Assembly: GCA_934457415.1 (NCBI GenBank)
Contig: CAKSHM010000001.1
Location: 62,001-126,000 of the forward strand
Length of the DNA: 64,000 nucleotides
From: an uncultured Eubacteriales bacterium
GTDB lineage: Bacteria; Bacillota; Clostridia; Oscillospirales; Acutalibacteraceae
Direction: 5' to 3'
The translations under genes and the position numbers were made by a program. The notes beneath the pieces are model-generated. The model did no database searches. It was not told where the DNA came from and saw only the letters and a program-made list of their open reading frames with translations. Shown one piece after another: positions 8,724-16,685 of this stretch (positions are counted from its first letter, which is position 1; each line of letters opens with the position of its first letter).

Positions 8724-8746
8724 CGGTTTTGGTAAGTGAAAAACCG
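8724..8746. promoter_or_regulatory. Candidate operator palindrome between divergent promoters
   Basis: CGGTTTT (8724-8730) and AAAACCG (8740-8746) form an inverted repeat centred between the two divergent promoters. It could be a regulator site, or an attenuator hairpin since six T follow it. Confidence 0.4.
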
Positions 8747-8756
8747 TTTTTTCGCC

Positions 8757-8784
8757 TTGAAAAAATAGTTTTAAAGCGTACTAT
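8757..8784 (+). promoter_or_regulatory. Promoter of the GH13 gene
   Basis: TTGAAA (8757-8762), 16 bp, TACTAT (8779-8784), about 33 bp before the ATG. Confidence 0.5.
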
Positions 8785-8816
8785 TAAAGTAAAGGAAACT
8801 TTAAAGGAGAACAGAT

Positions 8817-10085
8817 ATGGTGAAAAATCAGGTTATTTATCAGTTGGCACTCAGAACATATACCGAGGAGGGCACCTTAAATGCGGCAAAAAAACATTTA
8901 GGCGATCTTAAGAAGCTCGGAATTGATATTATTTATCTTACCGCCTGCTTAAAAACAGATGTTGACAATGATAAGGCGACTTGGAGTCCGAGACAAATAG
9001 CTTCAAATTGTAATAACCCTTCAAATCCCTATAAAATGGCTGATTATTTTACGGTGGATCCCGAATACGGAACAAATGAGGATTTAAAGAATTTTATAGA
9101 ATGCGCCCACGGGTTAGATATGAAGGTGCTGTTGGATCTAGTTTATCTTCATTGCGGAAGAAATGCGGTATTTTTAAAGGATAACCCCGATTTTGTTCTG
9201 CAGAATGAGGACGGCTCTCCTTTGGTGGGAAAGGATTGGCCCTTTGCAAGGCTGAATTATAAAAATAAAGCCTTAAGGGAATATCTTTTTGAAAACGGCG
9301 AGTTTTTTGTTAAAAGCTTTAATGCAGACGGCTTTAGATGTGATGTCGGCAGCGAAATTCCGCTTGATTTCTGGCAGGAATTCGTAAAGCGTGTCAAAGC
9401 TCTTAATCCTGAAATAATAATGTTTAACGAGGGAGTAAATCCTGATTATCTCGGTGTTTTTGATTGCGATTATAACGGAATAGGAAGACTTTTTGATCTC
9501 ACTCCGCCGCTAGAACTGCTGTTCTCCGGCAAAACAGATAAATTCCTGGAATTTATAAATTCAGAGGACAAAAGAAATGTCAATTTCATAGAGAATCATG
9601 ATATGGCAACAGATTTCAAGCGCTATGAATTAAGACATAAGAACGGTCAGACAGAGCTTTCGCTGTTTTTGCTGTATGTACTTAAAGGTATTCCGTTTAT
9701 CTGGAACGGAAATGAATATGCCGACGAAAGCGAAAATTGTATGTTTTCAAACAGATTTTTCGGAAATCGCAGCGCTTTTGACAGAAGTAAAATAAATTCC
9801 GAAAAAGCGAAGGAAAGGTTTGGTTTTCTTAAAAAGTTAAACAGTATATATCATGAACATCCCGTTCTCGCTGACGGCTCTCTTGAAGTAAAGGATAAAG
9901 AAAGTATTATCAAAATAATAAGAAAAAGCGATAAAGAAAAGCTTACGGTTGTTTTCAATCCGTCCGATAAAACGGTATCGGCAGAAAGCATAAACGGAAA
10001 TATATTGATTTCAAAAAATGCCGAGCTTTCGAAAACAAATATCACTTTAAAAAAATACGGATTTGCATTATTTTCGGAAAATTAA
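8817..10085 (+). CDS. GH13 alpha-amylase family glycoside hydrolase
   Basis: This 422-residue cytoplasmic enzyme (no signal peptide) has the GH13 barrel motifs: KVLLDLVYLHCG (region I), DGFRCDVGSE with the catalytic nucleophile Asp near residue 174, IIMFNEG with the acid/base Glu near 203, and NFIENHD with the transition-state Asp near 262. It is shorter than most secreted amylases and has no carbohydrate-binding module, so it probably acts on imported alpha-glucan oligosaccharides; exact specificity cannot be read. AAAGGAG precedes ATG. It is divergent from an AraC regulator. Confidence 0.9.
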   Translation: MVKNQVIYQLALRTYTEEGTLNAAKKHLGDLKKLGIDIIYLTACLKTDVDNDKATWSPRQIASNCNNPSNPYKMADYFTVDPEYGTNEDLKNFIECAHGLDMKVLLDLVYLHCGRNAVFLKDNPDFVLQNEDGSPLVGKDWPFARLNYKNKALREYLFENGEFFVKSFNADGFRCDVGSEIPLDFWQEFVKRVKALNPEIIMFNEGVNPDYLGVFDCDYNGIGRLFDLTPPLELLFSGKTDKFLEFINSEDKRNVNFIENHDMATDFKRYELRHKNGQTELSLFLLYVLKGIPFIWNGNEYADESENCMFSNRFFGNRSAFDRSKINSEKAKERFGFLKKLNSIYHEHPVLADGSLEVKDKESIIKIIRKSDKEKLTVVFNPSDKTVSAESINGNILISKNAELSKTNITLKKYGFALFSEN

Positions 10086-10124
10086 GAAATCAGCAGGCAT
10101 CTTATTTAGATGCCTGCTGATTTC
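10086..10124. terminator. Bidirectional terminator overlapping the end of the OGG gene
   Basis: A 17-bp perfect stem (10086-10102 with 10108-10124) lies between converging genes. The minus-strand gene's TAA begins the loop, so the last codons of that gene are one arm of the hairpin. Confidence 0.8.
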
Positions 10125-10932
10125 TCATATAATAAAAAATGTACTGCTGGGCTATTCCCGCATATTGATTTGCGCATTCGGGAAGCTCGGAATTAAAAAG
10201 CTCCTTCATAGCTCTTTTTATCCAGACATCCTGAGGGAATGCGTCAATATGACCCAGTCCGAAAAGCAGGGTGCAGTCTGCAACCTTAGGACCTACGCCC
10301 TTTATTTTCATAAGCTCGGTTCTGGCATTTTCAAGGCTCATTTTTTTTAAATCTTCAAGTATAACAGCTCCTGAGGTTACTTTTTTTGCCGCGTCAATAA
10401 TATATTTTGCTCTGAATCCCGAGCGCAGCGGCGCTAAATCATCTTCGCTCAAATCCGCAAGAGTGCAGGCGTCCGGAAAGGAATATCCGCCCTCGCATTT
10501 TTCTCCGAATGCAGAGCACAGTCTTGAAATTATTCCCTTGATTCGCGGAATATTATTGTTTTGAGAAATAATAAATGAGCATAGCGTTTCCCACGGCTCC
10601 TGATTAAGAATTCTGATACCGGAGCCGTTAAGTGCGGCTTTTTTTAAAATTTCATTTTCGCTTAGCTTATTTATTATGTTTTCATAATTCCTGTCTAAAT
10701 CAAAATAGCCTTTAAAAAAAGAATTAAACTCTGTTTCATTGATACCGTGCATTATAATATCCGAGTTCTTTTTTTCGACCGTTATATATTTTCCTTTTAC
10801 TACTGCCGACCATTTACCGTTTTCGTCTTCTTCCCAGCGAAAGGCCTGTCCGCAGTCAAAGGTTTCTCTTAAATCGAAATTTTTTATATTTTTAAGTATT
10901 ATACAGTTATTATTGAATTCTGTTGTGAACAA
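10102..10932 (-). CDS. 8-oxoguanine DNA glycosylase / HhH-GPD protein (OGG1-like)
   Basis: This 276-residue base-excision repair enzyme has the OGG N-terminal motif FDCGQAFRWEE, the HhH-GPD hairpin MKIKGVGPKVADCTLLFGLG with Lys of VAD-type context, and the catalytic Asp in HIDAFPQDVWIKRA. It removes oxidised guanine and cleaves the strand. The open frame extends to a TTG at 10965, but a TTGACA-17-TAAAAT promoter (10984-10956) places the transcript start inside that extension, and GGAGGGG lies 6 bases before TTG 10932, so I use 10932. The 3' end forms part of the shared terminator. Confidence 0.87.
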   Translation of the reverse strand: MFTTEFNNNCIILKNIKNFDLRETFDCGQAFRWEEDENGKWSAVVKGKYITVEKKNSDIIMHGINETEFNSFFKGYFDLDRNYENIINKLSENEILKKAALNGSGIRILNQEPWETLCSFIISQNNNIPRIKGIISRLCSAFGEKCEGGYSFPDACTLADLSEDDLAPLRSGFRAKYIIDAAKKVTSGAVILEDLKKMSLENARTELMKIKGVGPKVADCTLLFGLGHIDAFPQDVWIKRAMKELFNSELPECANQYAGIAQQYIFYYMRNQQASK

Positions 10933-10955
10933 TTTTATCCCCTCCGGTACTTTAA

Positions 10956-10984
10956 ATTTTATCAAACCCGTGATATAATGTCAA
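10956..10984 (-). promoter_or_regulatory. Promoter of the OGG gene
   Basis: Minus strand TTGACA (10984-10979), 17-bp spacer, TAAAAT (10961-10956). It overlaps a plus-strand TATAAT at 10974-10979 that may serve the divergent gene at 11001, so the two may be mutually exclusive. Confidence 0.7.
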
Positions 10985-11000
10985 CAGAAAGGATGAGCTT

Positions 11001-11693
11001 ATGAGAGACGATATATGTACAATTCCCGTTAATGAAATTTTTGAAGTAACCGACGGATGCCCTGTCTGCAGAATGTATGACGCGGCGCAGACGAGAATAC
11101 TTGATTATATTTTGGGCGATGCTATGATGGAGCCGGATGTAAGGATAATGACAAATGAAACCGGATTTTGTCTGCACCACTATGAAAAAATGCTTAAAAT
11201 GCGAGGCAGGCTTCAACTTGCTTTAATGCTTGAAAGCCATATAAAAAGCGTTAAAACCGAAATATTTGATAAAAAGCTTTTTAATTCTTCTTCTAAAAAG
11301 CAAAATAAAATCGGAAAGCTTTCGGAAAGCTGTTTTGTCTGCGATAAAATAGAGTGGGGAGTAAGCAGAATGATTGAAACCGTTTTCCGTTCCTATGAAA
11401 AGGAAAAGGATTTTAGAATGCTTTTTAATTCTCAGCCTCAGTTTTGCCTTAAGCATTATAAAATGCTGTCAGAGAAAGCCGATAAAAAAACAATGCCGTC
11501 ATATTACGGAGAGTTTTTAAAAAATCTTAACGGCATAACAGCCGAATACGCACAATCGCTTTGCGACGATATTTCAAAATACTGTACAATGTATGATTAC
11601 AGAAATTCGGGCGGCAATACCGATTGGGGCAGCTCAAAGGACTCGGTTGAGAGAACAGTTAAATTTTTATCGGGTGTAACGGATATAAATTGA
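11001..11693 (+). CDS. DUF6062-like cysteine-rich protein
   Basis: This 230-residue protein has two copies of a CPxC / CLxHY pattern: GCPVCRMYD with GFCLHHYEKM (residues about 13-65), and CFVCDKIEW with QFCLKHYKML (about 111-155). Each looks like a metal- or cluster-binding finger. The N-terminal DDICTIPVNEIFE and MMEPDVRI match what I recall of the DUF6062 family in Clostridia, which has no established function. AGGATGAG precedes ATG. It is divergent from the OGG gene with only 68 bases between starts. Confidence 0.72.
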   Translation: MRDDICTIPVNEIFEVTDGCPVCRMYDAAQTRILDYILGDAMMEPDVRIMTNETGFCLHHYEKMLKMRGRLQLALMLESHIKSVKTEIFDKKLFNSSSKKQNKIGKLSESCFVCDKIEWGVSRMIETVFRSYEKEKDFRMLFNSQPQFCLKHYKMLSEKADKKTMPSYYGEFLKNLNGITAEYAQSLCDDISKYCTMYDYRNSGGNTDWGSSKDSVERTVKFLSGVTDIN

Positions 11694-11716
11694 CATAAAG
11701 TCGTTTTATGTATATC

Positions 11717-11776
11717 GGTGGATAATTTTAGCCTGTAAAACGGGGCTTTTTCAACATTTCCACCGAGTTATCCACA
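11717..11776. promoter_or_regulatory. Inverted pair of DnaA-box-like 9-mers
   Basis: TTATCCACA at 11768-11776 (plus) is a perfect DnaA box, and TTATCCACC occurs on the minus strand at 11725-11717. TCGGTGG (11715-11721) and CCACCGA (11760-11766) also pair around the interval. The rest of the 163-bp gap holds a weak hairpin with a T-tract near 11730-11750. Confidence 0.4.
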
Positions 11777-11856
11777 TTTTTTATGTAAACCTGAATATAA
11801 AAGCACCTTTTGGTTCAAAATACTATAAAAAAGTAAGACTTAAAAAGGGTGGTTTT

Positions 11857-12132
11857 TTGGTTAAGGGAGTTAATAAGACCGTTATAGAGATAAATGATAC
11901 AGGCAGCCGTTTTTTTGAAAAAGTGGTTTTTTACGTTTCTTCAAAGTATTCAAGTATGAGTGCCGCCCAGCTTGAAAAAGCGGCAAATGCGTTTGCCGCG
12001 GGGCTTAATTCAAATTGCTCATGCAAAATGCCTCTCAGAAAAAGAGTAAGACTTAAAAAATGGGTTAAAATCTCCCTTTGCTGCATTGGGCTTCTGGCAG
12101 TTGCGGGAACGGCAATTTTCCTTATTTTTTAA
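11857..12132 (+). CDS. Small membrane protein of unknown function
   Basis: This 91-residue protein begins at TTG 11857 behind AAAAGGGTGG. Residues about 1-60 are soluble and mixed helical, with the stretch MSAAQLEKAANAFAAGL. A basic patch (RKRVRLKKWVK) leads into one transmembrane helix at residues about 70-90, so the N-terminus is probably cytoplasmic. I do not recognise a family. A terminator follows. Confidence 0.6.
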   Translation: MVKGVNKTVIEINDTGSRFFEKVVFYVSSKYSSMSAAQLEKAANAFAAGLNSNCSCKMPLRKRVRLKKWVKISLCCIGLLAVAGTAIFLIF

Positions 12133-12147
12133 CAAATAATAAATTAT

Positions 12148-12181
12148 TGCAGGCAGACCTTAAGTTTGCTTGCATTTTTTA
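12148..12181 (+). terminator. Terminator
   Basis: An 11-bp stem with three G-T pairs (12148-12158 with 12163-12173) is followed by TTTTTTA. Confidence 0.75.
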
Positions 12182-12228
12182 TTTTTATATGTTATTATTA
12201 TAATAATTTATACTGTTCGGAGAAAAAA

Positions 12229-12963
12229 ATGTTAGAAAATTTAAAGCTCTCATTAAATCTTTTTGCAAAAATGCTTATTATATCAATCTTCGCTTTTTTT
12301 GCGATTATAGGTGTAAGCGTTATTTGCAATAATTTCTTTTCAAAGGAAATAGGATATACCGCTTTCGGCACAAAAGAGGAAAACGGAAAATCGGAATTTC
12401 TGTATGAATATAAAAATTCCGATGGGGAAGATAAGCTTAAAAAGGAATATGAAGATAAGGGTTATACCGTAACTACCTCTTCGGAAAAGGAGCTTACAAA
12501 TGCGGGACGCGCTGTTTTTGTGGCGGTCAGCGCAATTATAAATATCTTTGCGGTTTACTCTATCGCATATCCAAAAATGCTCGGACTTGGCGCCAATGAC
12601 AGGAATGCCTATGAATTCGGCAGAAGAAAAAAGGATATGCTTAAGGGTTTAAAGATAGGACTTATTGCCGAAATTCCCAATGCTCTGTTTCTTGCTGCTG
12701 TAATAATCCTTAAAAACGGTGCTTTTAAAAATTTCAATATGTTTTATTATAAAATAGCGTCAAGCTATCTTTTTGCCTTTTATGATATGATTTTAGGAAA
12801 AGGCAAGGTTGTCGCAGGCGACCTCGGAGCAATAAAGCTTATTCTTCTTGCTCTCTTGCTTTTGGTTATTCCTGCTGTTTCGGCGCTCGGCTATGCCTTG
12901 GGCTTTAAAAATATTTTCCTTGGCGAAAGATTGGTTTACGGCAAAAAAGGAGTTAAAAAGTAA
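12229..12963 (+). CDS. Multi-pass membrane protein, unknown
   Basis: This 244-residue protein has about five hydrophobic segments: residues 12-34, then an extracellular-looking charged loop (about 35-90), then about 95-118, 140-165, 175-190 and 205-230. GGAG lies 6 bases before ATG 12229; the frame extends 21 codons upstream but through the likely promoter region. The stop overlaps the start of the next membrane gene (TAATG), so the two are translationally coupled and may form a complex. No family recognised. Confidence 0.65.
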   Translation: MLENLKLSLNLFAKMLIISIFAFFAIIGVSVICNNFFSKEIGYTAFGTKEENGKSEFLYEYKNSDGEDKLKKEYEDKGYTVTTSSEKELTNAGRAVFVAVSAIINIFAVYSIAYPKMLGLGANDRNAYEFGRRKKDMLKGLKIGLIAEIPNALFLAAVIILKNGAFKNFNMFYYKIASSYLFAFYDMILGKGKVVAGDLGAIKLILLALLLLVIPAVSALGYALGFKNIFLGERLVYGKKGVKK

Positions 12964-13835
12964 TGGCAGGTTTTTTCGGTTTGTTTAATTATGAAAAGGA
13001 AGGTCCGGGAATCAGTAAGGATGCCCCGAAGAAAAAGCCGTTCTTTGCTTTTTTTGACATCTTCTTCCGTAATTTCTGGAAATTTATTTCCATAAATGCG
13101 GTTTATTGTCTTTGCTGTATCCCTGTTGTGACAGCAGGACTTGCAAATGTCGGAATAACAAATGTTACAAGAAATATTGCAAGGGATAAGCATTCTTTCG
13201 GTCTGAGCGATTTTTTTGAAACAATAAAGAAAAACTGGAAACAGGGACTTATAGCAGGAATTATAAATATTCTTATTTCAGTTGTAAATGCGTTTGCCGT
13301 TTACTTCTATTTCTTCCACCGTTCGAGCAGTAAGATTGGCGGTATAACAGATGTTTTAGGTCTTGCCGTATGTTTATTTATCGCATTTGTATTTGCGGTA
13401 ATGCAGTATTATCTGTGGACTATGATTATAACATTCAATCTACCGCTTAAAAATATATATAAAAACAGCTTTAAGTTTGTTTTTATAAATATCAAGGGAA
13501 ATCTTATCTGCTTTTTCTCAATTCTTCTTTCCTATGCGCTATTTATAGGCGTGCTTGTGCTTATCGGTCTTGCGAATCTGCCGCTGGCTATAGTTATAGT
13601 AAGTATGCTGGCAATAATAATTTTGCCCTGCTTAAGATTTCTTATAATTCAGTTCTGCACTTTCCCTGCAATCAGGAAATATATGATTGACCCGTATTAT
13701 GAGGAGCATCCGGATGATGACATAGAGCTTCGCAGAAACTTAGGGCTTGAAATCAAGGAAAAAGCGGAAGAAGAGAAAAATCCGGAAGAGCAAAGCGAAG
13801 AAAATACAGAAGATGTAAAGGAAATTGAACAGTGA
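12963..13835 (+). CDS. DUF624 (YesL-like) membrane protein
   Basis: This 290-residue protein has about six transmembrane helices and an acidic, Glu-rich C-terminal tail (residues about 245-290). The N-terminal FFRNFWKFISINAVYCL followed by IPVVTAGLANVGI resembles the DUF624/YesL family, often found with LplB/YtcP-type sugar transporters and YesMN systems. Here it is next to an unknown membrane gene whose stop it overlaps by one base. A role in transport or envelope is plausible but unproven. Two hairpins follow. Confidence 0.65.
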   Translation: MAGFFGLFNYEKEGPGISKDAPKKKPFFAFFDIFFRNFWKFISINAVYCLCCIPVVTAGLANVGITNVTRNIARDKHSFGLSDFFETIKKNWKQGLIAGIINILISVVNAFAVYFYFFHRSSSKIGGITDVLGLAVCLFIAFVFAVMQYYLWTMIITFNLPLKNIYKNSFKFVFINIKGNLICFFSILLSYALFIGVLVLIGLANLPLAIVIVSMLAIIILPCLRFLIIQFCTFPAIRKYMIDPYYEEHPDDDIELRRNLGLEIKEKAEEEKNPEEQSEENTEDVKEIEQ

Positions 13836-13842
13836 AAAAACA

Positions 13843-13866
13843 AAATGCGGCATTTTTGCCGCATTT
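13843..13866 (+). terminator. Terminator after the YesL-like gene
   Basis: A 10-bp stem (13843-13852 with 13857-13866), 4-nt loop, 7 bases after the stop codon. The T-tract is short. Confidence 0.65.
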
Positions 13867-13884
13867 CGCTTATCAATAAACAGT

Positions 13885-13911
13885 GAGACGCCTTAGGGCG
13901 TCTCTTTTTTT
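13885..13911. terminator. Hairpin ending spoVM
   Basis: GAGACGCC (13885-13892) pairs with GGGCGTCTC (to 13904), followed on the plus strand by TTTTTTT and on the minus strand by few T. The spoVM stop codon lies in the loop. Confidence 0.6.
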
Positions 13912-13976
13912 ATTCCGAATATCATTCGAAGAAAACCGCAGAGAATTTTAGGGCTTTTAATAAGTACAACTTTCAT
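13893..13976 (-). CDS. spoVM: Stage V sporulation protein M
   Basis: A 27-codon gene, MKVVLIKSPKILCGFLRMIF plus 7 residues, behind GGAGG on the minus strand. It aligns without gaps to Bacillus subtilis SpoVM as I know it (26 residues): same IK-x-PK core with proline at position 9, G at 14, R at 17 and a basic end. SpoVM is an amphipathic helix that recognises the convex forespore membrane and anchors the spore-coat ATPase SpoIVA. It follows the 48-residue gene on the same strand by 16 bp. Its presence argues that the organism descends from, or is, an endospore former. Confidence 0.85.
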   Translation of the reverse strand: MKVVLIKSPKILCGFLRMIFGIKKETP

Positions 13977-13992
13977 AACAATACCTCCGTTT

Positions 13993-14139
13993 TTACCTTT
14001 TTGAACAGGAACAGCCGAGTATTATAACCCAGACGGCAAGCACGGCGACCAGACATTTCGGCGGAAGAAAACAGCTTATGAGAAGTCCTGCTGCAAAGGT
14101 GATTGCAATTATACCCTTATTGTTTCTCCCTCTTCTCAT
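13993..14139 (-). CDS. 48-residue small membrane protein upstream of spoVM
   Basis: A 48-codon gene with AGGAGGTC upstream. The protein starts MRRGRNNKGIIAI and has two hydrophobic stretches broken by FLPPKCL, ending LGCSCSKR. It sits directly before spoVM, in the same orientation, 16 bp away, so a sporulation-linked role is possible by context alone. Similar short proteins with a PPK turn occur in Clostridia in my memory, without known function. Confidence 0.7.
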   Translation of the reverse strand: MRRGRNNKGIIAITFAAGLLISCFLPPKCLVAVLAVWVIILGCSCSKR

Positions 14140-14168
14140 TTCCCGACCTCCTATAACTTGCTAATAAC

Positions 14169-14199
14169 ATTATATAAAATCAGGATAAAAGTGTTACAA
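14169..14199 (-). promoter_or_regulatory. Possible promoter for the small-gene pair
   Basis: Minus strand TTGTAA (14199-14194) and TATAAT (14174-14169), spacer 19 bp. The long spacer could mean a sporulation sigma factor is used instead; I cannot tell. Confidence 0.3.
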
Positions 14200-14299
14200 A
14201 AGCCGAAATTTTGCTGAAAATTTATCAAAAAAAGTTTTTTTCTTAATTCTTAGGCAAGCGATAATAAAGATAATATAATTTTTTTGAACTCTAAAAATA

Positions 14300-14367
14300 A
14301 AAAGTAAATTTTTTGTCTTAAAGGTAAAGTTTTCGATATTTTTTTGAAATTATTTTTACCTTATAAT
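14300..14367 (+). promoter_or_regulatory. 20-bp tandem-repeat promoter, copy A
   Basis: AAAGTAAATTTT (GTAAA at 14304) and AAGGTAAAGTTTT (GTAAA at 14324) repeat with a 20-bp period. TATAAT lies at 14362, exactly 38 nt after the second repeat's G. No -35 hexamer is visible at 14339-14344. The same geometry occurs at three other promoters in this window, suggesting an activator site. Confidence 0.7.
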
Positions 14368-14442
14368 TAATAAAGGATAAATGGCAAAAGTGACTCTGTT
14401 TTAAGAGTCGCACAATATTGTAAACAGGAGGAAGGATTATAA

Positions 14443-16002
14443 ATGATTTTCAGCAAAAAGAAAAGCCTTAAAAAAAGCTTTGCATTAGGCATTGCCTCGG
14501 CAATAATCTGCGGAATGCTTTTTTTGCAGGGAGGCTTTGCTGCTTCCGCTGCCGCTTACAGCGGAGGAAGCGGAACCAAAAAAGATCCATATTTGCTTAA
14601 AACCGCTGCGGACGTGGATAACATAAGAAATAAACTTTCGGCACATTTTAAGCTTGCGGCAACTATTGATATGAGCTCAATAAAAAATTTTGAGCCTATC
14701 GGCTGCTTCGATGAGTTCAAGGGCTCTCTTACATGCGATCTCGGAGCGGACGGAATTCCTAAATATGCGATTTTAAATCTGCATGTCTATAACAGCACCG
14801 GAAAAGATTTCGGATATGATTTCGCAAGTCCTAATTATGCGGGCTACGGCGAACCCGGTATTCATTATTACGCTTCGCTGTTCGGCAAAACAAAGGGCGC
14901 TAAAATTTCCAATATATATCTTTTAAATGTTAGTATTGAAAATACTGTTGTAGGACAGCATCAGGGCGTAGGCGGTTATGATACCGGAGTTCAGACCAAC
15001 TGTGCAAAACAGGTTGACGACCAAGGCTCAGCGGCACTCGTGACATTCGCTTACGGTACTTCAATTTCAAACTGCGGAGCGCAGGGAAAGATAAATGCAA
15101 AAACAAATGCAACCTCAGGTCTTGTTGCAAGGCTTTGCGACGGCTCAAGTCTTTCAAACAGCTGGGCCGATTGCGAAATAAACGGCGAGGGCTTTTGGTA
15201 TCAGTCAGGTCTTGTAGGGACGGTTACAGGCTCAACGGTAGACGGCTGTTACAGTAAGGGAACAATTTACTGCCCGTGCAATAAACCGTATACCTCAAGA
15301 GGAATAGGAGCTCCCGGTTCATGCGGCGGCGGTCTTATCGGCTACATAAGCAAAGACGGTATAGTAACGAATTCTTATACAGAAACTTCATTTAAAAGCG
15401 GCTCGGTTGTAAAAGGTACCTTTGTTGCGCAAAATGAAGGAATGATTAAAAATTGTTATGCTTCGGGAAAAGACGGCTCAATATCAAATGTTGTGTCGGG
15501 AAATTCAACAACTAACTGTTGGGTTCTCAATGCGGCAGGCTCAAATCAGCAGGAATTTTCAGCAGGAACTGCCGCTCAGATAAAGCAGGCGTTTTCGTCC
15601 GTTTCCGCTTTCGATTGCTCTGGAGAATTACCGAAGCTGAAAAAGCTTAAATACTTAACTGATTATTCAATCTTTGTTGCCGGTGCTGAACGCGCAGGAG
15701 CAGGAACGGCTGACGCGGCGCAGACCGATTCTTCTTTAGATGTCTCTTCCGACAGCACACAAACAGATAATACGGACAATACGGATGACGGTATGAATCA
15801 AACGGTCGCCGATAGTTCGGACGATTCGGCAAAAACGGTTTCGGCCTCATTCGTAAATACACCGGCATATATAATTCTGTTTGTCGGGATAGCCGCCGTA
15901 ACAGTCGCGATTTCGGCATTCTCATTTATAATGCTGATGAAAGCGGTTAATACAAAGAAGAAATCCTATATTAAAAGTGAATTTTCTTCGGAGGTGAAAT
16001 AA
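14443..16002 (+). CDS. Cell-surface GLUG-like repeat protein with C-terminal membrane anchor
   Basis: This 519-residue exported protein has a signal peptide ending near AASAAA (residue 38), then YSGGSGTKKDPYLL, a pattern common at the start of GLUG/beta-helix adhesion domains. Residues about 100-400 hold beta-helix-like turns including GLVARLCDGSSLSNSWADC and SGLVGTVTGSTVDGCYSKG. A Ser/Thr/Asp-rich linker (about 415-465) leads to one transmembrane helix (about 472-498) and a basic tail, so it is anchored with its bulk outside. It is the first gene of the surface operon (copy A promoter). The next ORF overlaps its stop by one base. Function: probably glycan or surface binding, inferred. Confidence 0.72.
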   Translation: MIFSKKKSLKKSFALGIASAIICGMLFLQGGFAASAAAYSGGSGTKKDPYLLKTAADVDNIRNKLSAHFKLAATIDMSSIKNFEPIGCFDEFKGSLTCDLGADGIPKYAILNLHVYNSTGKDFGYDFASPNYAGYGEPGIHYYASLFGKTKGAKISNIYLLNVSIENTVVGQHQGVGGYDTGVQTNCAKQVDDQGSAALVTFAYGTSISNCGAQGKINAKTNATSGLVARLCDGSSLSNSWADCEINGEGFWYQSGLVGTVTGSTVDGCYSKGTIYCPCNKPYTSRGIGAPGSCGGGLIGYISKDGIVTNSYTETSFKSGSVVKGTFVAQNEGMIKNCYASGKDGSISNVVSGNSTTNCWVLNAAGSNQQEFSAGTAAQIKQAFSSVSAFDCSGELPKLKKLKYLTDYSIFVAGAERAGAGTADAAQTDSSLDVSSDSTQTDNTDNTDDGMNQTVADSSDDSAKTVSASFVNTPAYIILFVGIAAVTVAISAFSFIMLMKAVNTKKKSYIKSEFSSEVK

Positions 16003-16673
16003 TGAAAAAACTATTTTTAAGAATTGCGGTTCTTTCCCTCACGGTAATATCGGTGCTTTCTTCTTTCTCCGTGCTTGCAGAAGATGCGTCTGCCGAAAAA
16101 GAGGTTTCCTCCGCGGTAAGCTCTCTAGTTTCGGAGGTTGAAAAGCTCCCTTTGGCAAAAAATGTCAGCATAAATGATAAAGATCTGATACTTAAGGTAA
16201 AAAGAGAATATGACGCTCTTGAAAAAACCGATAAGGCTCAATTAGGGGCAGAAAATCTCGAAAAGATAAATTCGGTCTATGCGGCTTTTGAACCGTATCT
16301 TCTTGCAGATGTTGCCTCAAGAATAGACGCTCTGCCGAAAAGAGTAAAGGAAAAGAATAAAAGCGATGTCAAGAAGCTTTATGAGGATTATCAGATGCTT
16401 TCAAAGGAGGCTCTTGAATCCCTTGACTCTTCACTTGTAAAAAAGCTTGAAAACGCAGTCAGGAAGGTCGCTCCTGAGCTTATAAACGATAAAGATAAAA
16501 GTTCGCAGAGCAAGCAAAGTTCAAATAAAAAAACTTCAAAGCCTCTTTGGCAGAAAATGGGTATGACCGCTTGGGAATTTTTTCTGCTTGCATTCTTATC
16601 GCTCACAATTTTGTTTAACATTGCAATGATCGTTGTTGCATCATTTAGAATATTTACGGTTAAAAAATCTTAG
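16002..16673 (+). CDS. Membrane-anchored helical protein, unknown
   Basis: This 223-residue exported protein has a signal peptide (cleavage near VLAEDA, residue 25), two helical segments of the YDALEKTDKAQLG / YQMLSKEALESLD type (residues about 45-155), a short basic linker and one C-terminal transmembrane helix (about 190-215). The helical unit resembles modules in three neighbouring proteins (18264, 21633, 27548). Its start overlaps the upstream stop (TAATG), so it is coupled to the GLUG-like protein. No enzyme signature; likely a structural or bridging surface component. Confidence 0.65.
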   Translation: MKKLFLRIAVLSLTVISVLSSFSVLAEDASAEKEVSSAVSSLVSEVEKLPLAKNVSINDKDLILKVKREYDALEKTDKAQLGAENLEKINSVYAAFEPYLLADVASRIDALPKRVKEKNKSDVKKLYEDYQMLSKEALESLDSSLVKKLENAVRKVAPELINDKDKSSQSKQSSNKKTSKPLWQKMGMTAWEFFLLAFLSLTILFNIAMIVVASFRIFTVKKS

Positions 16674-16685
16674 GAGGAAAATTAT

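Noticed and set aside
10271..10978. Plus-strand ORFs across the OGG gene
   Set aside because: The minus strand has all OGG motifs and its own promoter; the opposite frames show no recognisable protein.
11717..11776. Chromosome origin
   Set aside because: Two boxes only, no DUE-like AT repeat cluster and no dnaA, dnaN, recF or gyrB nearby.
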